A DNA stretch of 64,000 nucleotides, taken from NCBI RefSeq assembly GCF_007752935.1, contig NZ_CP036319.1, forward strand, positions 1,054,001 to 1,118,000, in the 5' to 3' direction. The stretch comes from Crateriforma conspicua (GTDB lineage Bacteria; Planctomycetota; Planctomycetia; Pirellulales; Pirellulaceae). The notes beneath the pieces were generated by a model. The model made no database searches. It was not told the DNA's origin and saw only the letters and a list, made by a program, of their open reading frames with translations. The translations under genes and the position numbers were made by a program. Each line of letters opens with the position of its first letter. The stretch's first letter is position 1. Shown here piece after piece: positions 43,715 to 53,268 of this stretch.

Positions 43715-45057
43715 GACGACGTGCCTTGAATCAATGCACCGATCGCCGCGACCAATGGTTCGGCGGCGTCGTGCCGATAATCCACATCGACCGCGGACTT
43801 GTTTCGCAGGTCTTTCAACTGGACGCGACCGTCCTGCCATTCGTTTTCGCCGGCGATGATTGCGGCCATGAAGCCCTGGGCATCGGCGTATTTCAGTTGC
43901 GCGCCCAGCTTTTTCGGTTCGTGATAGACTTCCACTCCGATCCCGGCACGACGCAGCTGGTTGGCCAATTGCAGGTAGTCGTCACGACGGTTGCGATCGA
44001 AATAAGCCACCATCACCGGCGCGGCTTTCTTGGCATCGGGCAACAGGTTCAACTGCTCCATCGCTGCCAACAGACGATCCAAGCCCAGCGACGCACCGAT
44101 ACCGGGAAGGTGTTGTTTGGTGAACAGTCCGGCCAGGTTGTCGTAGCGACCGCCGCTGCAAACGCTGCCGATTCCCGGCAAATCGTTCAGCGTCGTTTCA
44201 AAGATCACGCCGGTGTAATAGTCCAAGCCGCGAGCGATGGAGACATCGATGTGGATACGCCGGGGGGAAACACCTGAGGCGACCGCACCGCGAAAGATTT
44301 CACGCAAACGTTCGATGCCCGCCGCCGCCGTTTCATCCCCGCCGGTGATCTCGGGCAAGGCGTCCAAGACGGCTTCGTTGTCACCGTCGGCCTGACAGTC
44401 GGCCAAACGCAGCACCGCATCAGCCTTGGATGCGTCGATCGACGCGACCTTCATCATTTCGTCGGCAACTTTGTCTCGGCCGATCTTGGCCAGTTTGTCC
44501 AACGCTCGCAGGATCACGACGCTTTGGTCGCTAAGCCCCAGATGATTCAACAGTCCGGTCAGGATTTGGCGATTGTTGATGCTGATCGTGAAGGCGTCAA
44601 AACCCACCGCTTGCATCAGAGAATCGATGACTGCGACCGCTTCGATATCGGCCAGAACGCTTTCGGTTCCGATGGTGTCGAAATCACACTGGACGAATTC
44701 ACGATAGCGACCCGCTTGCGGGTTTTCGCCACGCCACACCGGCGCGATGTGATAACGCTTGAACGGCGTCCCCAGGGTTCCAATGTGCTGGGCTGCGAAC
44801 CGCGCCAGGGGAACGGTCAGATCAAAACGCATTCCGACATCGCGTTTGCCGTTGTCTTGGAAGCGATAGATTTGTCGATCGGTTTCGTCGCTGCCCTTGC
44901 CGGTCAAGATTTCCAAGTATTCCAGCGTTGGCGTGTCGATCGGCGCGAATCCGAAAGAACGAAAAACGCCGCGAGCGGTTTCCATCAGACGCTCGCGGGG
45001 AATCATCACCGCGGGCAAGTAATCGCGGAAACCTTTCAGGGTGCGTGGCTGGATCAT
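43699..45057 (-). CDS. hisS: histidyl-tRNA synthetase
   Basis: Class II synthetase that charges tRNA-His. Visible elements are the class II motif 2 region (MRFDLTVPLARFAAQH, then IAPVWRGENPQAGRYREFVQ), GVIFETTLNDLPGIGSVCSGGRYDNL, motif 3 in PGIGASLGLDRLLAAM and the C-terminal anticodon-binding domain (MVAYFDRNRRDDYLQLANQL). The length of 452 residues is normal. It begins MIQPRTLKGFRDYLP. It overlaps folK at its 3' end and starts 67 bp after the YkgJ-type gene stop. Confidence 0.97.
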   Translation of the reverse strand: MIQPRTLKGFRDYLPAVMIPRERLMETARGVFRSFGFAPIDTPTLEYLEILTGKGSDETDRQIYRFQDNGKRDVGMRFDLTVPLARFAAQHIGTLGTPFKRYHIAPVWRGENPQAGRYREFVQCDFDTIGTESVLADIEAVAVIDSLMQAVGFDAFTISINNRQILTGLLNHLGLSDQSVVILRALDKLAKIGRDKVADEMMKVASIDASKADAVLRLADCQADGDNEAVLDALPEITGGDETAAAGIERLREIFRGAVASGVSPRRIHIDVSIARGLDYYTGVIFETTLNDLPGIGSVCSGGRYDNLAGLFTKQHLPGIGASLGLDRLLAAMEQLNLLPDAKKAAPVMVAYFDRNRRDDYLQLANQLRRAGIGVEVYHEPKKLGAQLKYADAQGFMAAIIAGENEWQDGRVQLKDLRNKSAVDVDYRHDAAEPLVAAIGALIQGTSSCPSA

Positions 45058-45124
45058 TGATGGGTGTGGGATTCAATTGTTTTGGGGGAAAGGGCGGTCG
45101 TCTGGCAATCGATCGATCGGTATC

Positions 45125-45727
45125 TCAATGGGCCACGGCGATCGGCAGGCCCGTCGGGCGGCGGCTTCGCAGGGCATGATGATCGGCCAGCGTCGGATCG
45201 GGAAACTGTGGCCCGAACATCGCGTCGGCGTATTCGTCAATTTGCTCGGGCGATTCGAAGTACTTTTCGTAGCACCAGTCGTCTTCGAATTCGCATTCGG
45301 CGGTGGTGTAGTCGCGACAAATCTGTGGCCGTGTTTCGTAGATTCCGCACCGATGGTCGTCTTGCAGGTGTTTGCAAGTCGTGTGGACCAACAGGTACCA
45401 GGTATCCGAATCGACGAATACCGACGCGCGATCATGCAGCAGGTACCACCGCATGAAATCAAAGTCGCGTCGTGATGCGGGTTCTTCGATCGGCAACGCA
45501 AAGTAGTGACAGCACTTGGCGGTGCAGTGTTCACACAAATTGGCGTCGGCCGGATAGTCTTCACGCCGCCGTTTTTTGGGCGGACGTGGTGCCAGCGTCG
45601 AAGCCTTGACGGATTTCGATTCCGGCGAGGCCCCCGATTTCGGTGTCCGGTTCGATTTGGATTTCTTTGATTTCGGCAAGGCAAAAGACCTCCGGCGGTC
45701 CCCGCGGCTGCGGCCGGACCCGATCAT
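45125..45727 (-). CDS. YkgJ-family cysteine cluster protein (200 aa)
   Basis: A basic, Lys/Ser-rich N-terminus (about 60 residues) is followed by the YkgJ/UPF0153 cysteine array: CEHCTAKCCHYF, then CKHLQDDHRCGIYETRPQICRDY, then further Cys near the end of the domain. This set probably binds zinc or an iron-sulfur cluster. The reaction is unknown. The ATG at 45727 is the only sensible start. It lies directly upstream of hisS on the same strand. Confidence 0.92.
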   Translation of the reverse strand: MIGSGRSRGDRRRSFALPKSKKSKSNRTPKSGASPESKSVKASTLAPRPPKKRRREDYPADANLCEHCTAKCCHYFALPIEEPASRRDFDFMRWYLLHDRASVFVDSDTWYLLVHTTCKHLQDDHRCGIYETRPQICRDYTTAECEFEDDWCYEKYFESPEQIDEYADAMFGPQFPDPTLADHHALRSRRPTGLPIAVAH

Positions 45728-45857
45728 GGTGTCGCGATTCGGGCCGGCGGGGAAAAGGAACCCGCGGTGAAAAAAATCCCGTCGTGACCTAAAATCTGCC
45801 GATTCGTCAGGAATCGACGGTTATCAGCACGCCACACACTATCAAAGTCATCCCACC

Positions 45858-46724
45858 ATGGAAGTCGTCATCACCGCTCTGGGCCCGGACAGCACCGGCC
45901 TGGCTGACCCGATCATTCACCATGTGACCGGTCGGGGCGCCCGAATCAATGAGATTCAGATGTATGACCATGACGAAGAACAGTTGTTCGCGATGCTGTG
46001 TCGGATCGATCTGGAATCGGCCGAATACGAGCCGATGATCGACGCGATGCGTCAAATCGGTGATCACACCAAGTTGTCGATTCGAGTCTGGAGCCCCGAT
46101 CGAAACATCGCCAAACCGCGGATCGCCCTGTGCGGTACCTTTGTCGAACACACCCCGCGGGCCGTTCTGGAAGCAGCACGCAGCGGTGAAATCAACGCGG
46201 ACGTGACGGTTCTGATCAGCAATCGCAAAAAACTGGCTCCGCTGGCCGACCAATTCGGCATCCCGTTCGAAATGATCGGTGACAAGGCGGGGTCGGCCGA
46301 CGATCGCGAAATGGTTCACGTGATGGACCGCTACGACGTCGACTATGTCGTGCTGGCTCGATACATGCGGATTCTGCCCGCGGCGACGTGTTGGCAGTTT
46401 GCCGGTGGACGAATTTTGAATCTCCATCATGGACTACTGCCTGGCTTTCCCGGTTTTCGGCCCTACCACGACGCCTACAACGCTCGCATGCTGACCTTCG
46501 GGGCGACTTGTCACTTCATCATTCCCGAATTGGACGCGGGCAACCAAACAGTCAATCAGCGGACCTTCTCGGTCGCGCCGGGAACCCCACTGGATTCGGT
46601 CATTTCACGCGGGGAACGCGAAAACGAACCGGCCTGTCTGGTCGAAGGTGTCCGGCGGGTGGTCGATCGCGAGGTGCAATTGCGTTTCCACCGTGTCGTC
46701 GCGCGGCGCGGCAGTCATCGCTAA
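45858..46724 (+). CDS. purU: formyltetrahydrofolate deformylase (PurU)
   Basis: PurU hydrolyses 10-formyltetrahydrofolate to formate and tetrahydrofolate. The N-terminal ACT-like domain (VVITALGPDSTGLADPIIHH) is followed by a formyl transferase domain: VTVLISNRKKLAPLADQFGIPF, the catalytic region ILNLHHGLLPGFPGFRPYHDAY and LDAGNQTVNQ with the Asp. Length (288) is typical. The next gene starts 10 bp after its stop, so they are probably cotranscribed. Confidence 0.95.
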   Translation: MEVVITALGPDSTGLADPIIHHVTGRGARINEIQMYDHDEEQLFAMLCRIDLESAEYEPMIDAMRQIGDHTKLSIRVWSPDRNIAKPRIALCGTFVEHTPRAVLEAARSGEINADVTVLISNRKKLAPLADQFGIPFEMIGDKAGSADDREMVHVMDRYDVDYVVLARYMRILPAATCWQFAGGRILNLHHGLLPGFPGFRPYHDAYNARMLTFGATCHFIIPELDAGNQTVNQRTFSVAPGTPLDSVISRGERENEPACLVEGVRRVVDREVQLRFHRVVARRGSHR

Positions 46725-46734
46725 AGCCACGCCG

Positions 46735-48171
46735 ATGTCGACGAAGCGGAAGATGTCCCGTCGAAAGGTTTGGTGGTTCCGGTCACTGGCGATTTTGATC
46801 GGTCTGTTACCACTGGTTGCCGCGGAGATCGTGCTGCGAATTGTCGATGGTCCGTCGGTCACTTGGGACGACCCACTGGTCGATGTCTCGCGGCAACCGG
46901 CGTTGTTCATTCCCAATGAATCCGGCGACCGCTTTGTCGTCGATCCACAGCGTGGAAACTACTTTCAGCCCGCATCCTTTGCCACCGAAAAGGTCGCCGG
47001 GACCCGACGCGTCTTTGTGTTGGGCGGGTCCACCGTTCAAGGCCGTCCCTACGCGCACGAAACCGCGTTTTCCACCTGGCTTTCGCTGTGGATGCAAGCC
47101 GCCGACCCGGATCATCCGCCGGAAGTCGTGAACGTCGGCGGGGTCTCCTATGCCAGTTATCGCGTGTCGCGATTGCTGGAGGAAGTCCTACAGCACCAGC
47201 CGGATTTGATCGTGCTGTACACCGGTCACAACGAGTTCTTGGAAGACCGCACGTACGCGGTCTCGCGTCATCGAAGCCGCTGGCAACGCTGGGTGGATGA
47301 CGTGGCCACCGCATCGGCGACGGTGCGTTTCGTCAAAAAACGACTGGGCCGCGACGCCGAACCGCAGTCACCGACGCTTGCACCGGAGGTCAATGCCCGA
47401 CTGGATCATGTCGGCGGTTTGGATGCATACCGTCGTGACCCGTCGTGGCGTCACAGTGTCGAAGCCGACTTTGACGCAACGATTCGGTCCATGGTTGATC
47501 GGTGTCGTCATGCGGGCGTCCCAATCCTGGTCTGTGTTCCCGCGTCGGATCGTGTTCGTACGCCGCCGTTCAAAACGACAGCGGACCCCCGTTTGTCAGA
47601 TCCGAAACAGCGATGGATCGATCGCCAGTGGCAAGTCGTCGTGTCCGAGAAGGACGCATCGAAAAAATCATCGGTTTGCAAACAAATTCTTCAAACCGAT
47701 CCGCTTCACGCGGGAGCCAACTACTACTTGGGCCGCCAACGTTGGGATGGCGGGATTCGTGATCAAACCACGCGTACTCTTTTTACCGTTGCCCGCGACC
47801 ACGACGTCTGTCCGCTGCGTGCGACCAGTCCCATCGTCACCAGTGTGCGATCGATCACGGCCCAGGCCGATGCTTCGGTGGATGTTGCCAAACTGTTGGA
47901 TGAAGACAACGATTCGGTGGAAGACCCGGATTGGTTTGTGGACCATATTCATCCATCGATCGCCGGGCACCAACGCATCGCCCAGGCGATCCTGCGGTCT
48001 TTGCAGCGATCGGGTTGGATTCAGGTATCCGAAGACGCGGAAGCGACGTTTTCGCAACTTCGCGACCAACATTTCGCTTCGCTGGGCGAAGAATATTTTC
48101 TGCGGGGGCGGGCCCGTTTGCGTGGTCTGCAACAATGGGCGTCCGGACGTGCCGGACAATCCGATCAATGA
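46735..48171 (+). CDS. SGNH/GDSL hydrolase-like membrane-anchored protein (478 aa)
   Basis: An N-terminal helix (WWFRSLAILIGLLPLVAAEIVL) anchors a large domain resembling SGNH-type esterases or acyltransferases: VFVLGGSTVQGRPYAHETAF (Ser block), VLYTGHNEFLEDRTYA (Asn block) and a C-terminal DHIHPSIAGHQ (Asp/His block). Such proteins often act on O-acyl groups of surface glycans. The ATG at 46735 is preferred because it begins a basic leader before the helix, although the frame extends upstream into purU. Gap to purU is 10 bp. Confidence 0.9.
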   Translation: MSTKRKMSRRKVWWFRSLAILIGLLPLVAAEIVLRIVDGPSVTWDDPLVDVSRQPALFIPNESGDRFVVDPQRGNYFQPASFATEKVAGTRRVFVLGGSTVQGRPYAHETAFSTWLSLWMQAADPDHPPEVVNVGGVSYASYRVSRLLEEVLQHQPDLIVLYTGHNEFLEDRTYAVSRHRSRWQRWVDDVATASATVRFVKKRLGRDAEPQSPTLAPEVNARLDHVGGLDAYRRDPSWRHSVEADFDATIRSMVDRCRHAGVPILVCVPASDRVRTPPFKTTADPRLSDPKQRWIDRQWQVVVSEKDASKKSSVCKQILQTDPLHAGANYYLGRQRWDGGIRDQTTRTLFTVARDHDVCPLRATSPIVTSVRSITAQADASVDVAKLLDEDNDSVEDPDWFVDHIHPSIAGHQRIAQAILRSLQRSGWIQVSEDAEATFSQLRDQHFASLGEEYFLRGRARLRGLQQWASGRAGQSDQ

Positions 48172-48234
48172 TTGATCGATGCGCTGCGGCGTTCCGGTCC
48201 GACCGGCCCTTTTTCTTTTCGATCGAGTTTGTCT

Positions 48235-49497
48235 ATGAATCCCGTGCGATTTTCCATGGTGGTCATCGTGGCCACGGTTTCGTTTTGGTTGTCAGCGGCT
48301 TGCACCGGAGCGGCGCAGTCGGCAAAGACGTCCGGTGTCGATGCGGCGACGACCGACAATGTCGAACTTTCGCAAACGGAGACTGATGAAACGTCGTCGG
48401 AGAAACTGACCGAAACGCTGGAAGGTGAATTCGATACCACGGACATCGCCGCGACGACCGCTTGGGCGGAATCGCTGCACTTGGCGGATTGGCTGGGCCC
48501 CCTGGCGCCGGTCGCCTTGTCCCCGTTTTTCGGGATCGCATTGTTGTCCGGATTGGCGTTGTATGGCCCCGATTGGATCACCGACAACGCGTTGCTTGGG
48601 GCCAGTGGTCCGCTACAGAATCCGACCCTGTTTTGGATCTTCGTCGGGCTGACGGTTTTGACCAGCCTGCCACGACTGACCAAAGTCAGCAAGCCGATCG
48701 CCCAAGCGTTGGATCGACTGGAAACCTATGCGGTGATCGTGATCTTGCTGGTGATCAAAGTCGTCGCCGCGATTGATTCGCCTGATCCGGAACCTCAAGT
48801 CGCGATGATCCAGTTTGGCGTGATCAGTTTCACCGCGGACACTTTGTTGGCCGTCGCCATGGTGATCAACATCTTGATCATCAACAGCGTCAAGTTCTTC
48901 TTCGAATTCTTGGTATGGCTGACGCCGGTTCCGTTTTTGGACGCCGTGTTCGAAATCTGTAACAAAACCATTTGTGCCGCTTTGATGGCGGTTTACGCTT
49001 ACAGCCCCACGGTGGCCACCGTCATCAACTTGGGTGTGTTGGTGGTCGCCGCATTGATTCTGCGATGGATCAGCCGCCGGGTGACGTTCTATCGAACCAT
49101 GGTTTTGGATCCTATTTTGGCCAAGCTTTGGACCGGATTTGGTTCACCCCGAAAGCCCGAGCTGATCGTCTTTCCGCAAGACGACATCGGGCCGTTTCCT
49201 GCCAAAAGCCGGCTGACGCTTTGCCGAGATACCGATGGAAAGGGCTGGCAACTGAAACAGGCTGGCTGGTGGACGTCCCCAACAGTGCATCCCATTCCCG
49301 AATCGGCCGCACCGACGCTGCACCACGGTTGGGTGATGCACACGATCCGGTTCGCCGATGGATCGGCATGTTCGCTGGTCACCAGTCGCCGCTACGACGC
49401 AGCGATGGACCGGGTGGCCGAAACACTGTTGTTGAAGCTGGCGACGGACCGACCCGAAACGGATCAGCCCGCCGACCTGCGTCAGGAGTTCGCCTAG
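48235..49497 (+). CDS. exported/membrane protein of unknown family (420 aa)
   Basis: A signal peptide (MNPVRFSMVVIVATVSFWL) leads to an acidic Ser/Thr-rich stretch and then a membrane region with several helices: SPFFGIALLSGLALYGPDWI, PTLFWIFVGLTVLTSL, TYAVIVILLVIKVVAAI and further segments near VAMVINILIINSVKFFFEFL. The final 150 residues are soluble, with RLTLCRDTDGKGWQLKQAGW and WWTSP motifs. No family can be named. The start at 48235 is the first ATG with a sensible signal peptide; the frame runs up to 48172. Confidence 0.82.
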   Translation: MNPVRFSMVVIVATVSFWLSAACTGAAQSAKTSGVDAATTDNVELSQTETDETSSEKLTETLEGEFDTTDIAATTAWAESLHLADWLGPLAPVALSPFFGIALLSGLALYGPDWITDNALLGASGPLQNPTLFWIFVGLTVLTSLPRLTKVSKPIAQALDRLETYAVIVILLVIKVVAAIDSPDPEPQVAMIQFGVISFTADTLLAVAMVINILIINSVKFFFEFLVWLTPVPFLDAVFEICNKTICAALMAVYAYSPTVATVINLGVLVVAALILRWISRRVTFYRTMVLDPILAKLWTGFGSPRKPELIVFPQDDIGPFPAKSRLTLCRDTDGKGWQLKQAGWWTSPTVHPIPESAAPTLHHGWVMHTIRFADGSACSLVTSRRYDAAMDRVAETLLLKLATDRPETDQPADLRQEFA

Positions 49498-49558
49498 GCG
49501 GTGGATGTTGGCCGGGGAAGGCCGTCGCGTCCACCATCCCAAACCGCCTGTGGGCGGA

Positions 49559-50995
49559 TCAGCGTTTGGGGGCGCGTCCGCGAATTTCCCAGTTCGGGTT
49601 CGGTTGATGTGAATCGTCTATCATCTTCGTCGCCTTGGCCACGATTTCCGGGTGTTCGGCGGCGATGTTGTTGGATTCCGAAATGTCTTGGTCCACGTCG
49701 TACAGTTCGACCTCGCCGGTGAACATCGGTTGGCGAATGGCTTTGAACTGGTCAAAGCGGACGGCTTGGCGGCTGCCCTGTTCATAGAACTCCCAGTACA
49801 GAAATTCGTGCCGCTTTTGCCGGTCGGGTTGGCCCATCAGGGTCGGCGCGAAACTGATGCTGTCCAGATCCCTGGGCGGAGTCGCACCGGCCAATTCTGC
49901 CGCGGTCGCCATCCAGTCGCCGAAGTACGCGATGTGGTCGGTCGTGGATCCCGCCGGAACGGTGCCCGGCCACCAAGCGATTCCGGGGACTCGGATGCCG
50001 CCTTCGTACAACGCTCGCTTGATCCCTTGCAGCGGGCCATTGGGATCAAAGCGGTCCAAGTTGTGTCCGGCTTCGTCGTGGGGCCCGTTGTCGCTGCTGA
50101 AAAACACCAATGTATTTTCGGCGATCTTCAGCTTGCGTAATTGGTCCAGGATCCGTCCCACGTCACCGTCCATGCGAGTGATCATCGCCGCCTGGCCCTT
50201 GTCTTGATCGGACCAATCGCGATCGGCATAGATCCCAAAGTCGGGCACTTCGGCGCCGTTGCCCATCATCCGAGTCGCCTCGTTATTGGCATGCGGGATC
50301 GTCAAAGCCAAGTACAAAAAGAACGGACCGTCGGTCGCTTGTTGCTGATTGATAAAGTCGGCGGCCTGTTCGACGAACAAGTCATGGCTGTAATCGATGC
50401 GTTTGGTCGCGTAGCCGCCGGTGAAGCCGCCGTATGATTTGTCGTTGCGTTTGACTTTGTTACGAAGCTTCAGCTTTTGATCGCCCGACCACAAGAATTC
50501 CGGGTAATAGTTATGAGCGTGGACTTGGTTCAGGTATCCGAAGAATGAATCAAAGCCTTGCTGTAACGGAAAACCTTCGTTGTCAACTTCGCCCAGTCCC
50601 CATTTGCCCACCAAACCGTTGGTGTAACCGGCGGTCTTCAAGACTTCTGCCACGGTGACGTCTTCATCACGCAGCGCTTGAATCGACATGTCCGTGTTGG
50701 CGTTGCCGCGAACAAATGTGTGCCCCATGTGTTGGCCGGTCATCAGCACACTGCGACTGGGGGCGCAAACCGTGTTGCCCGCATAGAACTGGGTGAACCG
50801 CATGCCCTCGGCAGCCATTTGGTCCAAGCGAGGCGTCTGGATGACTTTTTGACCGTAGCAGCCCAGGTCACCGTAACCCAGGTCGTCGGCCAGAATGAAA
50901 ATCATGTTGGGTTTTTCCGCGCCGGCAGCCGTGCCGCCGATAACGGTCAACGCCATCACGGTGAAGATCGAACAAACGATGCGATTTCGAATCAT
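49559..50995 (-). CDS. Cys-type sulfatase, secreted (478 aa)
   Basis: Arylsulfatase-type hydrolase of sulfate esters. The signal peptide ends near residue 26, followed by MIFILADDLGYGDLGCYG and the maturation site CAPSR (Cys77), whose Cys is converted to formylglycine by an FGE-type enzyme. RSVLMTGQHMGHTFVRG, HANNEATRMMGNG, the metal site FFSSDNGPH and GIRVPGIAWWPG are also in place. Sulfatases are hugely expanded in planctomycetes and act on sulfated polysaccharides. The ATG at 50995 starts the signal peptide. A GH2 gene lies upstream on the same strand, consistent with shared glycan substrates. Confidence 0.96.
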   Translation of the reverse strand: MIRNRIVCSIFTVMALTVIGGTAAGAEKPNMIFILADDLGYGDLGCYGQKVIQTPRLDQMAAEGMRFTQFYAGNTVCAPSRSVLMTGQHMGHTFVRGNANTDMSIQALRDEDVTVAEVLKTAGYTNGLVGKWGLGEVDNEGFPLQQGFDSFFGYLNQVHAHNYYPEFLWSGDQKLKLRNKVKRNDKSYGGFTGGYATKRIDYSHDLFVEQAADFINQQQATDGPFFLYLALTIPHANNEATRMMGNGAEVPDFGIYADRDWSDQDKGQAAMITRMDGDVGRILDQLRKLKIAENTLVFFSSDNGPHDEAGHNLDRFDPNGPLQGIKRALYEGGIRVPGIAWWPGTVPAGSTTDHIAYFGDWMATAAELAGATPPRDLDSISFAPTLMGQPDRQKRHEFLYWEFYEQGSRQAVRFDQFKAIRQPMFTGEVELYDVDQDISESNNIAAEHPEIVAKATKMIDDSHQPNPNWEIRGRAPKR

Positions 50996-51161
50996 GAGAT
51001 TTCGTTGCGGGTGAAGGAAAAGAGACGGCTGTAACAGGAGGCAGAGGCTCTGGATCAAATGCGTTGCCAGATCCAAAGCCCCCGGTGCGATTGCGATACG
51101 AACGACACGCCCCCGGTGTGGTCAGCAAATCGATTGGGAACGTGCTTTTCGGGATCGTGAT

Positions 51162-53027
51162 TTAGAAGCCCGCGTCTCGGTGCATCTGGGCCAGTTCATC
51201 GGCCGACAGTTTTTGGACTTCGCGGTCGTACGTCATCAGGCCATTGACTTCGCCTTCGACGTCGGTGGTTTGGGTGTAAACGCCCGCGGCGATGCCTTGC
51301 GTTCGAAGTTCGGCAAGCTGTTCAAGCGTCGTTTGGTAACGTTCCTTGTACTCTTGCGGCGTCTTGGGCAATCCGCCGTATCCCCAGTTGCGCATTTTGG
51401 GGTTCCACTGGTGGCCTTGGATCACCAAGCCATGCCCGCCAAATTCGCCCACGACTTTGACGTAGTCGGCAAAGCGGGCATCGTCTAGCGGGAAGTCCGG
51501 ATGCGGGTAACTGTGGTGATCGGCGACGTCACCGACGGGGAAGAAGTTGCCGCCGCTGGCGATGTTGATCGGGCGACGCACGTCCAAGTTTTCCATGAAT
51601 CGGCCGACACCGATCGTGTCGTGTTGTCCCCAGCGTTCGTTGAACGGGACCCACATCGCGACGCTGGGGCTGTTGCGCAGTTTTTCCACCATCGATTTCA
51701 GTTCCGATCGAAATTGGTTGCGGCGTGCTTCATCCCAGGTTTCTTCCGGCGGCCAACGGGTGGCGTCGGGGCCGGGTTTCATTCGCGTCCATTCGGGACG
51801 ACCGCCCGTGCTGGGCATGTCCTGCCAAACCAGCATGCCGACTTTGTCACAGTGGCTGTAAAACCGTCGCGGTTCGACCTTGATGTGTTTGCGGATCATG
51901 TTGAATCCGGCCTGCTTTAAGTAGTCGACGTCAAAGCGCATCGCTTCATCGCTGGGCGGTGTCAGCAATCCGTCCGGCCACCAGCCCTGATCCAGCGGTC
52001 CGTAGTGAAAGATCGGTTCGCCGTTGAGCGTCAGACGCAGATGTCCGTCTTCATCACGCTGAATGCCGAATTCACGCATGGCGGCATACGATTCGACTTG
52101 ATCGATCACGTTGCCACTGGCGTCGGTCAATTGCAGCGTGATGTCGTATAGATGTGGCGAATCGGGACTCCAGCGTTTGGCACCGGGCAGAGAAACGCTG
52201 AGCGATGAATCGGCCGTTGCAATCGTTCGGCCGTTGTCGTGGACGCGGATGACCATTCGTTCGCCGTCGATTTTCGGGCCGGCCAAGGTTGGCAGGACAC
52301 GCAGGGTGTCTTCATGCAATCGCGGTTTCATCTTCACGCCGGCGATGTGACGCTCGGGGACCTGTTCCAACCACACGGTTTGCCAAATGCCTGAGACCCG
52401 CGTGTAGTAGATGCCTTTGGGATTTTTGGTTTGTTTGCCCAAGGTTTGATGTGGGGCGGTTTCATCGATCACCTGAACCACGATTTCGTTGTCGCCCTCG
52501 TGGACCGCATCGGTGACGTCAAAGCGGAACGGATCGCTGCTGCCGATATGTTGGCCGACTTCCTGGCCATTGACGAAGACCGTTGTCTGATAGTCCACCG
52601 CTTCGAAATGCAAATGCGTCCGTTTGCCTTCGATCGGCTGGTGTGTGAATGTCCGCTTGTACCACAGCGTCTCGTTGGGCTGTAGCAATCGGCCGACACC
52701 ACTGAGCGTCGACTCGATACAAAATGGCACCAAAATTTTGCCGTCCGCTTGGTCGGGGAATGATTCACCGTCTCGACCGGTCACGGCGTAATCCCAGTGG
52801 CCGTTCAGGCATTGCCAAGAGTCCTCGCGACGAAACTGTGGCCGAGGATATTCGGTCCAGGCGTTTTCGGCGGAGACGTTTTTTCCCCAGCGGGTCAGCA
52901 TCGTCGGCGTGGCCGGCTGGCCGGACTTCGAATCCTGGGCCACCGCGGGCGGACCCAATACAGAGGTGACGAGACACAGGATCGCCGAGGCAACGATCGC
53001 GTGATTCTTTGTCGTTGGATGTTTCAT
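51162..53027 (-). CDS. glycoside hydrolase family 2 enzyme, secreted (621 aa)
   Basis: A signal peptide (ATG at 53027) is followed by a sugar-binding beta-sandwich (FINGQEVGQHIGSSDPFRFD type pattern, VDYQTTVFVNGQE) and an immunoglobulin-like domain. A catalytic TIM barrel follows with the acid/base motif FNERWGQ (about residue 467) and the nucleophile region VVGEFGGHGL (about residue 525). GH2 enzymes act on beta-galactosides, -mannosides or -glucuronides; the substrate cannot be called. The sulfatase next to it suggests sulfated glycans as targets, by context only. Confidence 0.92.
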   Translation of the reverse strand: MKHPTTKNHAIVASAILCLVTSVLGPPAVAQDSKSGQPATPTMLTRWGKNVSAENAWTEYPRPQFRREDSWQCLNGHWDYAVTGRDGESFPDQADGKILVPFCIESTLSGVGRLLQPNETLWYKRTFTHQPIEGKRTHLHFEAVDYQTTVFVNGQEVGQHIGSSDPFRFDVTDAVHEGDNEIVVQVIDETAPHQTLGKQTKNPKGIYYTRVSGIWQTVWLEQVPERHIAGVKMKPRLHEDTLRVLPTLAGPKIDGERMVIRVHDNGRTIATADSSLSVSLPGAKRWSPDSPHLYDITLQLTDASGNVIDQVESYAAMREFGIQRDEDGHLRLTLNGEPIFHYGPLDQGWWPDGLLTPPSDEAMRFDVDYLKQAGFNMIRKHIKVEPRRFYSHCDKVGMLVWQDMPSTGGRPEWTRMKPGPDATRWPPEETWDEARRNQFRSELKSMVEKLRNSPSVAMWVPFNERWGQHDTIGVGRFMENLDVRRPINIASGGNFFPVGDVADHHSYPHPDFPLDDARFADYVKVVGEFGGHGLVIQGHQWNPKMRNWGYGGLPKTPQEYKERYQTTLEQLAELRTQGIAAGVYTQTTDVEGEVNGLMTYDREVQKLSADELAQMHRDAGF

Positions 53028-53268
53028 GAGTGGGGTGGAAAAGGTGGGGCGGGAAGGAAGGGGCGTAAGTTTCGATCTTTGGTCGATTCTTTTCCGAGGC
53101 GGCCAGTATCGCCCGCCAGCCCGCCGCTTTCCACAGTCTGCGTCGCCCGCGACCGCACTTGTCGCAGGATCGGTGGTCGACCGGGGCCACCACACCGCGA
53201 TCCACTGGACACATCCGAAGCGATGTTTTGCCTAGCGGGATCCGCTCGCCGCGGTCACAATCGGCGGG

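Noticed and set aside
48194-48216. Hairpin CCGGT/ACCGG followed by a T-rich run as a terminator
   Set aside because: The stem has only five pairs and three loop bases; too weak to call, though the T-run is suggestive.
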